A stretch of DNA of 8,822 nucleotides. Origin: Spirochaetales bacterium (lineage in GTDB: Bacteria > Spirochaetota > Spirochaetia > ARS1246). The notes beneath the pieces are model-generated. The model was not told where the DNA came from and searched no databases. It saw nothing but the letters and a program-made list of their open reading frames with translations. Location: contig JABGPX010000519.1 in the NCBI GenBank assembly GCA_018644745.1, forward strand, positions 1 to 8,822, written 5' to 3'. Shown here in pieces: positions 6,535 to 8,822 of this stretch; the stretch's first letter is position 1, and each line of letters opens with the position of its first letter. A program made the translations under genes and the position numbers.

Positions 6535-7285
6535 GTTCAGCTCCCGGTACAGAATATTTTCTTTTTATAAGCATGTCAAACCGAAATGGCCGCTTGTGAT
6601 TCTCCTTTTCTCAGGGCTAGGTCTATTTACCGTATCCGCGGAAGATACTCTTCTCAGCCGGGGGGAGAAATTGTTTCTGGAAAACAGGATGACAGAGGCT
6701 CTGCCTATTCTTGAAACAGCCGTGCTGCAGGATCCCGGCAACGAGCGGGTGTACCTTTATATAGGAACCATCTATGAACAGCTCGGGCAATATGACAAGG
6801 CCGTAGATATCCTGCAAAAAGGCGTTCGAGTGGCAGACGAATTCCTTGATCTCGTATACTTTAACATCGGCAATAACCTATTTAAACAGCGAAAACATAA
6901 CCTTGCGGATGAAATGTATACTCAAACTATTGGGGTGAACGCCGTGTTTGCGGAAGCATATCTCAATCGTGCAAATACGAGGGTAAATATCGGTGAATAT
7001 GCCGGCGCGGTTACGGATTATACTGTATATCTAAATATGAATCCGGACACCTCGCAGAGAGCAAACATAGAAAAAATAATAGCTCTTCTGGGCGGCGAAA
7101 TTGAGGCCGAACGCGCGCGGATTCGCGATGAAAATGAACGTCTCGCGGCAGAAGAGGCCAGGCAAAAAGCGCTGCTCGATGATGTGCTGAACAGCCTGCA
7201 GAAAGCAATGGATGAAACTAAAAATCTTTCCGCTGAGTCCGAGAGCATAGAAAATGTTCAGGAAGAAGCTGATATTGTTGATTAA
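6524..7285 (+). CDS. Exported TPR protein with C-terminal coiled coil
   Basis: About 253 residues. A long basic N-region (MKRMFSSRYR...KHVKPK) leads to a hydrophobic core (WPLVILLFSGLGLF, 22-35) and a likely signal-peptidase site after VSA (37-39), so the mature protein should be periplasmic. TPR-type pairs cover about 42-175: LLSRGEKLFLENRMTEALP (43-61), VYLYIGTIYEQLGQYDKAV (76-94), VYFNIGNNLFKQRKHNLAD (111-129), AYLNRANTRVNIGEYAGAV (145-163). A charged Glu/Arg/Ala helix (about 188-250) looks like a coiled coil. Possible starts are ATG 6518, 6524 and 6533; 6524 is favoured by AGG (6514-6516) seven bases upstream. All of them overlap the 5' end of the divergent gene. No convincing own promoter was found. 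The next TPR gene follows after 36 bases without a terminator, so the two are probably co-transcribed and may act together in the envelope. Confidence 0.82.
   Translation: MKRMFSSRYRIFSFYKHVKPKWPLVILLFSGLGLFTVSAEDTLLSRGEKLFLENRMTEALPILETAVLQDPGNERVYLYIGTIYEQLGQYDKAVDILQKGVRVADEFLDLVYFNIGNNLFKQRKHNLADEMYTQTIGVNAVFAEAYLNRANTRVNIGEYAGAVTDYTVYLNMNPDTSQRANIEKIIALLGGEIEAERARIRDENERLAAEEARQKALLDDVLNSLQKAMDETKNLSAESESIENVQEEADIVD
6541..6545 (-). promoter_or_regulatory. Shine-Dalgarno of the TPR/Mrr-like gene
   Basis: On the minus strand GGGAG is placed six bases before the ATG at 6534. It fixes the start that includes the N-terminal membrane helix. It lies only about five bases downstream of the -10 box, so the transcript would begin at or next to it. 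Confidence 0.6.
6551..6579 (-). promoter_or_regulatory. Strong sigma70-type promoter of the leftward operon
   Basis: On the minus strand a perfect TTGACA (6579-6574) is separated by exactly 17 A/T-rich bases from TATTCT (6556-6551). Transcription should start near 6543-6546, about ten bases before the ATG at 6534. The whole promoter lies within the signal-peptide codons of the divergent TPR gene. It would drive the TPR/Mrr-like, phosphoesterase and ParB-fold genes together. Confidence 0.75.
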
Positions 7286-7321
7286 CGGCTTCTGGATGGC
7301 GGGGAAAAAGGATCCCGAGAT

Positions 7322-8822
7322 ATGGATAGAAAAGCTCTTTTAATTATTGCAGCTATAGCCGCGATTCTCATTGCGGTTGTCATTGTTCTTGCTCTTAGCG
7401 CGGGAGGCCGATCGTCGGCTACTGATGCCGGGTCGGACATCCGAGAAAATGTGTTAAAACTTGCTGAAGAATACCGGAGCCAGGGCGAATATCAGCGGGC
7501 TCTTGATCTGCTTGACAAACTCCTCATCGAAAACTCCGAGGATGAAGACGCAAGAGCGCTCAGAGACCGGATTATTGAAGACAAGAGAGCCGCCGATAGC
7601 CAGCAGAAGGCAGAAACCCGGGAGCAGCAGGAAGAGTTGAAAGACAGCATCGCTGATTCTATCAAGCAGTCTCAGCCAACCGTGGTGGTTAATACCCCTG
7701 CGGTCGACCCGGAGGTTGAGGCAGAGCGAAGAGCAGCGGAAGCTGCCCGTCGCGCCGAGGCTGCTGAAGCCGCGGCCAAAGCTGAAGCCGAAAGGAAGGA
7801 GGCGATAGCGGAAGCTGCCAGGTTAGATGAAGAACGTAAAAAGGCAGAGGAAGAGAAACGCCGGCAGGATAAAGAAAGATATGACCGGGTTCAGCAGCTG
7901 TTGAAGGAAGGGCGAGAGGCAATGGCGCGGGGCGATTACGCTGGTGCCCGCGAGAAATTGAGCGAGGCGTTGAGTTTGGATGGCGATTCGGCTGAAGTTT
8001 ACGCCGAGATTGCTGAATCATACCTGCTAGAAGACTCGGGGAATCCACGCAATCTTCAGAAAGCAAGAGAAAACGCTAACAAAGCCATCGAGAAAGATCC
8101 TAATTATTGGCTCCCGCATTACACTCTCGGCAAGGTATTTACAAACACAAAGGACTGGGATAGCGCCATACGTGAGCTCGGAGAGGCTTCGCGATTGAAT
8201 CCCGAAAGAGATGATATTCTGTATGAATTAGGAAAGGTTCAGTACCGGGCAGGCAAGTATGAAGATGCCAGCGCATCGTTTGAGGTATGCACCAGCATAA
8301 ATCCTCTGCATGAGAGGGCTTTTTATAATCTTGGCGTTACATATTCACGGCTTGGCTTTGTCGATAGTGCGTTTGCCGCTTTTCAGTCTGCGTACACGGT
8401 GAAACCAGACTACGGGATTGCATATTATTCGGCTGCCAACATTATGGTATCGAAGAAGCAGTACAATGACGCGATTCCGCTTTACAGAAAGGCCGTATCT
8501 CTTGATCCGGAAGAAGAAAAATATCTGCGTGATCTCGCCGGCGCTTTGTTCTATCGCGGAGATTATGCCGGTGCCGAGGAGTTCTACTCGAAAGCTTTGG
8601 CAGTTGCTCCGGATTCGCCGGATAATAACTACAACATGGCTGTGGTGCTCCTGAGGCAGGATCGGGCCTCAGAAGCTCTCGAGTACGCGGTAAATGCGGT
8701 TAAAGCCAGAAGTGACTCCGCGGTATACCTCTTTACACTAGGTGAAGTTGGGGAAAAACTCGGTGACTTCAACACTGCAATTACTGGATATCAGGGTGCC
8801 GTAAACGCCGATTCATCCTATC
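7322..8822 (+). CDS. Inner-membrane-anchored coiled-coil TPR protein (3' end outside window)
   Basis: The frame from ATG 7322 stays open for 500 codons to the window edge, so the gene is truncated here only by the window. Residues 5-26 (ALLIIAAIAAILIAVVIVLA) form a single transmembrane or uncleaved signal-anchor helix. A first TPR-like pair (about 43-75) follows, then a polar stretch with VVVNTPAVDP (121-130), an Ala/Glu/Arg/Lys-rich helix (131-188) similar in composition to TolA-type stalks, and then at least eight TPR units from about 190 to the edge, for example AMARGDYAGAREKLSEAL (200-217), YELGKVQYRAGKYEDASASF (301-320) and LAGALFYRGDYAGAEEFYSK (405-424). It is probably a periplasm-facing scaffold. 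AAGGA (7308-7312) lies about ten bases before the ATG. It follows the exported TPR gene by 36 bases, likely in one operon. The partner protein is unknown. Confidence 0.85.
   Translation, partial: MDRKALLIIAAIAAILIAVVIVLALSAGGRSSATDAGSDIRENVLKLAEEYRSQGEYQRALDLLDKLLIENSEDEDARALRDRIIEDKRAADSQQKAETREQQEELKDSIADSIKQSQPTVVVNTPAVDPEVEAERRAAEAARRAEAAEAAAKAEAERKEAIAEAARLDEERKKAEEEKRRQDKERYDRVQQLLKEGREAMARGDYAGAREKLSEALSLDGDSAEVYAEIAESYLLEDSGNPRNLQKARENANKAIEKDPNYWLPHYTLGKVFTNTKDWDSAIRELGEASRLNPERDDILYELGKVQYRAGKYEDASASFEVCTSINPLHERAFYNLGVTYSRLGFVDSAFAAFQSAYTVKPDYGIAYYSAANIMVSKKQYNDAIPLYRKAVSLDPEEEKYLRDLAGALFYRGDYAGAEEFYSKALAVAPDSPDNNYNMAVVLLRQDRASEALEYAVNAVKARSDSAVYLFTLGEVGEKLGDFNTAITGYQGAVNADSSY

Noticed and set aside
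7689..8066. A 125-codon minus-strand frame, rich in Pro/Leu/Arg
   Set aside because: It is the antisense of the Ala/Glu-rich stalk; the composition is explained by the low-complexity plus-strand coding.

Overview
The window (about 47-50% G+C by eye) is gene-dense, with seven recognisable complete or partial genes plus an eighth cut by the right edge. The combination suggests a spirochaete, probably of the Spirochaeta/Treponema lineage. The clues are a lipoprotein with a loose L-F-S-C lipobox, several membrane-anchored or exported TPR proteins, a metallophosphoesterase with a non-standard first metal motif, and a ParB-fold protein without a recognisable HTH. This assignment is an inference from protein style; no rRNA or other marker gene is present.

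Region A (1-3611, + strand): after a possible tail of an upstream gene and a promoter-like TTGACA/TAACCT pair (129-157) comes a compact run of four genes with gaps of 2 to about 50 bases. They are a dihydroorotate-dehydrogenase-like flavoprotein lacking the class 1 catalytic cysteine, a Nudix hydrolase of the YfcD/IPP-isomerase-like type, a PlsC-like acyltransferase with an HX5D rather than HX4D motif, and a lipoprotein of unknown function. The first three look like small-molecule or lipid metabolism; what unites them is not clear from sequence.

Region B (3580-6579, - strand): three tightly overlapping genes are read leftwards from a strong sigma70-type promoter (TTGACA-17-TATTCT). In order they are a membrane-anchored TPR protein with a C-terminal Mrr-like (restriction-endonuclease-fold) domain whose catalytic residues I cannot find, a metallophosphoesterase, and a ParB/sulfiredoxin-fold protein. 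The junctions are TGATG (1-base overlap) and a 20-base overlap with the Shine-Dalgarno inside the preceding gene, so the three are very likely translated from one mRNA. The last gene runs 32 bases into the 3' end of the lipoprotein gene.

Region C (6524-8822, + strand): two more TPR proteins, divergent from region B. The first is exported (signal peptide, TPRs, C-terminal coiled coil). The second is inner-membrane anchored, with an Ala/Glu/Arg-rich helical stalk and a long TPR array that continues past the window. The first gene's start overlaps the start of the region B operon, so the region B promoter lies inside its signal-peptide codons.

The most interesting part is the 5-kb core around 6.5 kb. 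Three different cell-envelope TPR scaffolds are arranged around one divergent start region, and one of them is tied in an operon to a phosphoesterase and a ParB-fold protein. I found no tRNA, rRNA, CRISPR, insertion sequence or clear intrinsic terminator. No stretch over 300 bases lacks a gene.
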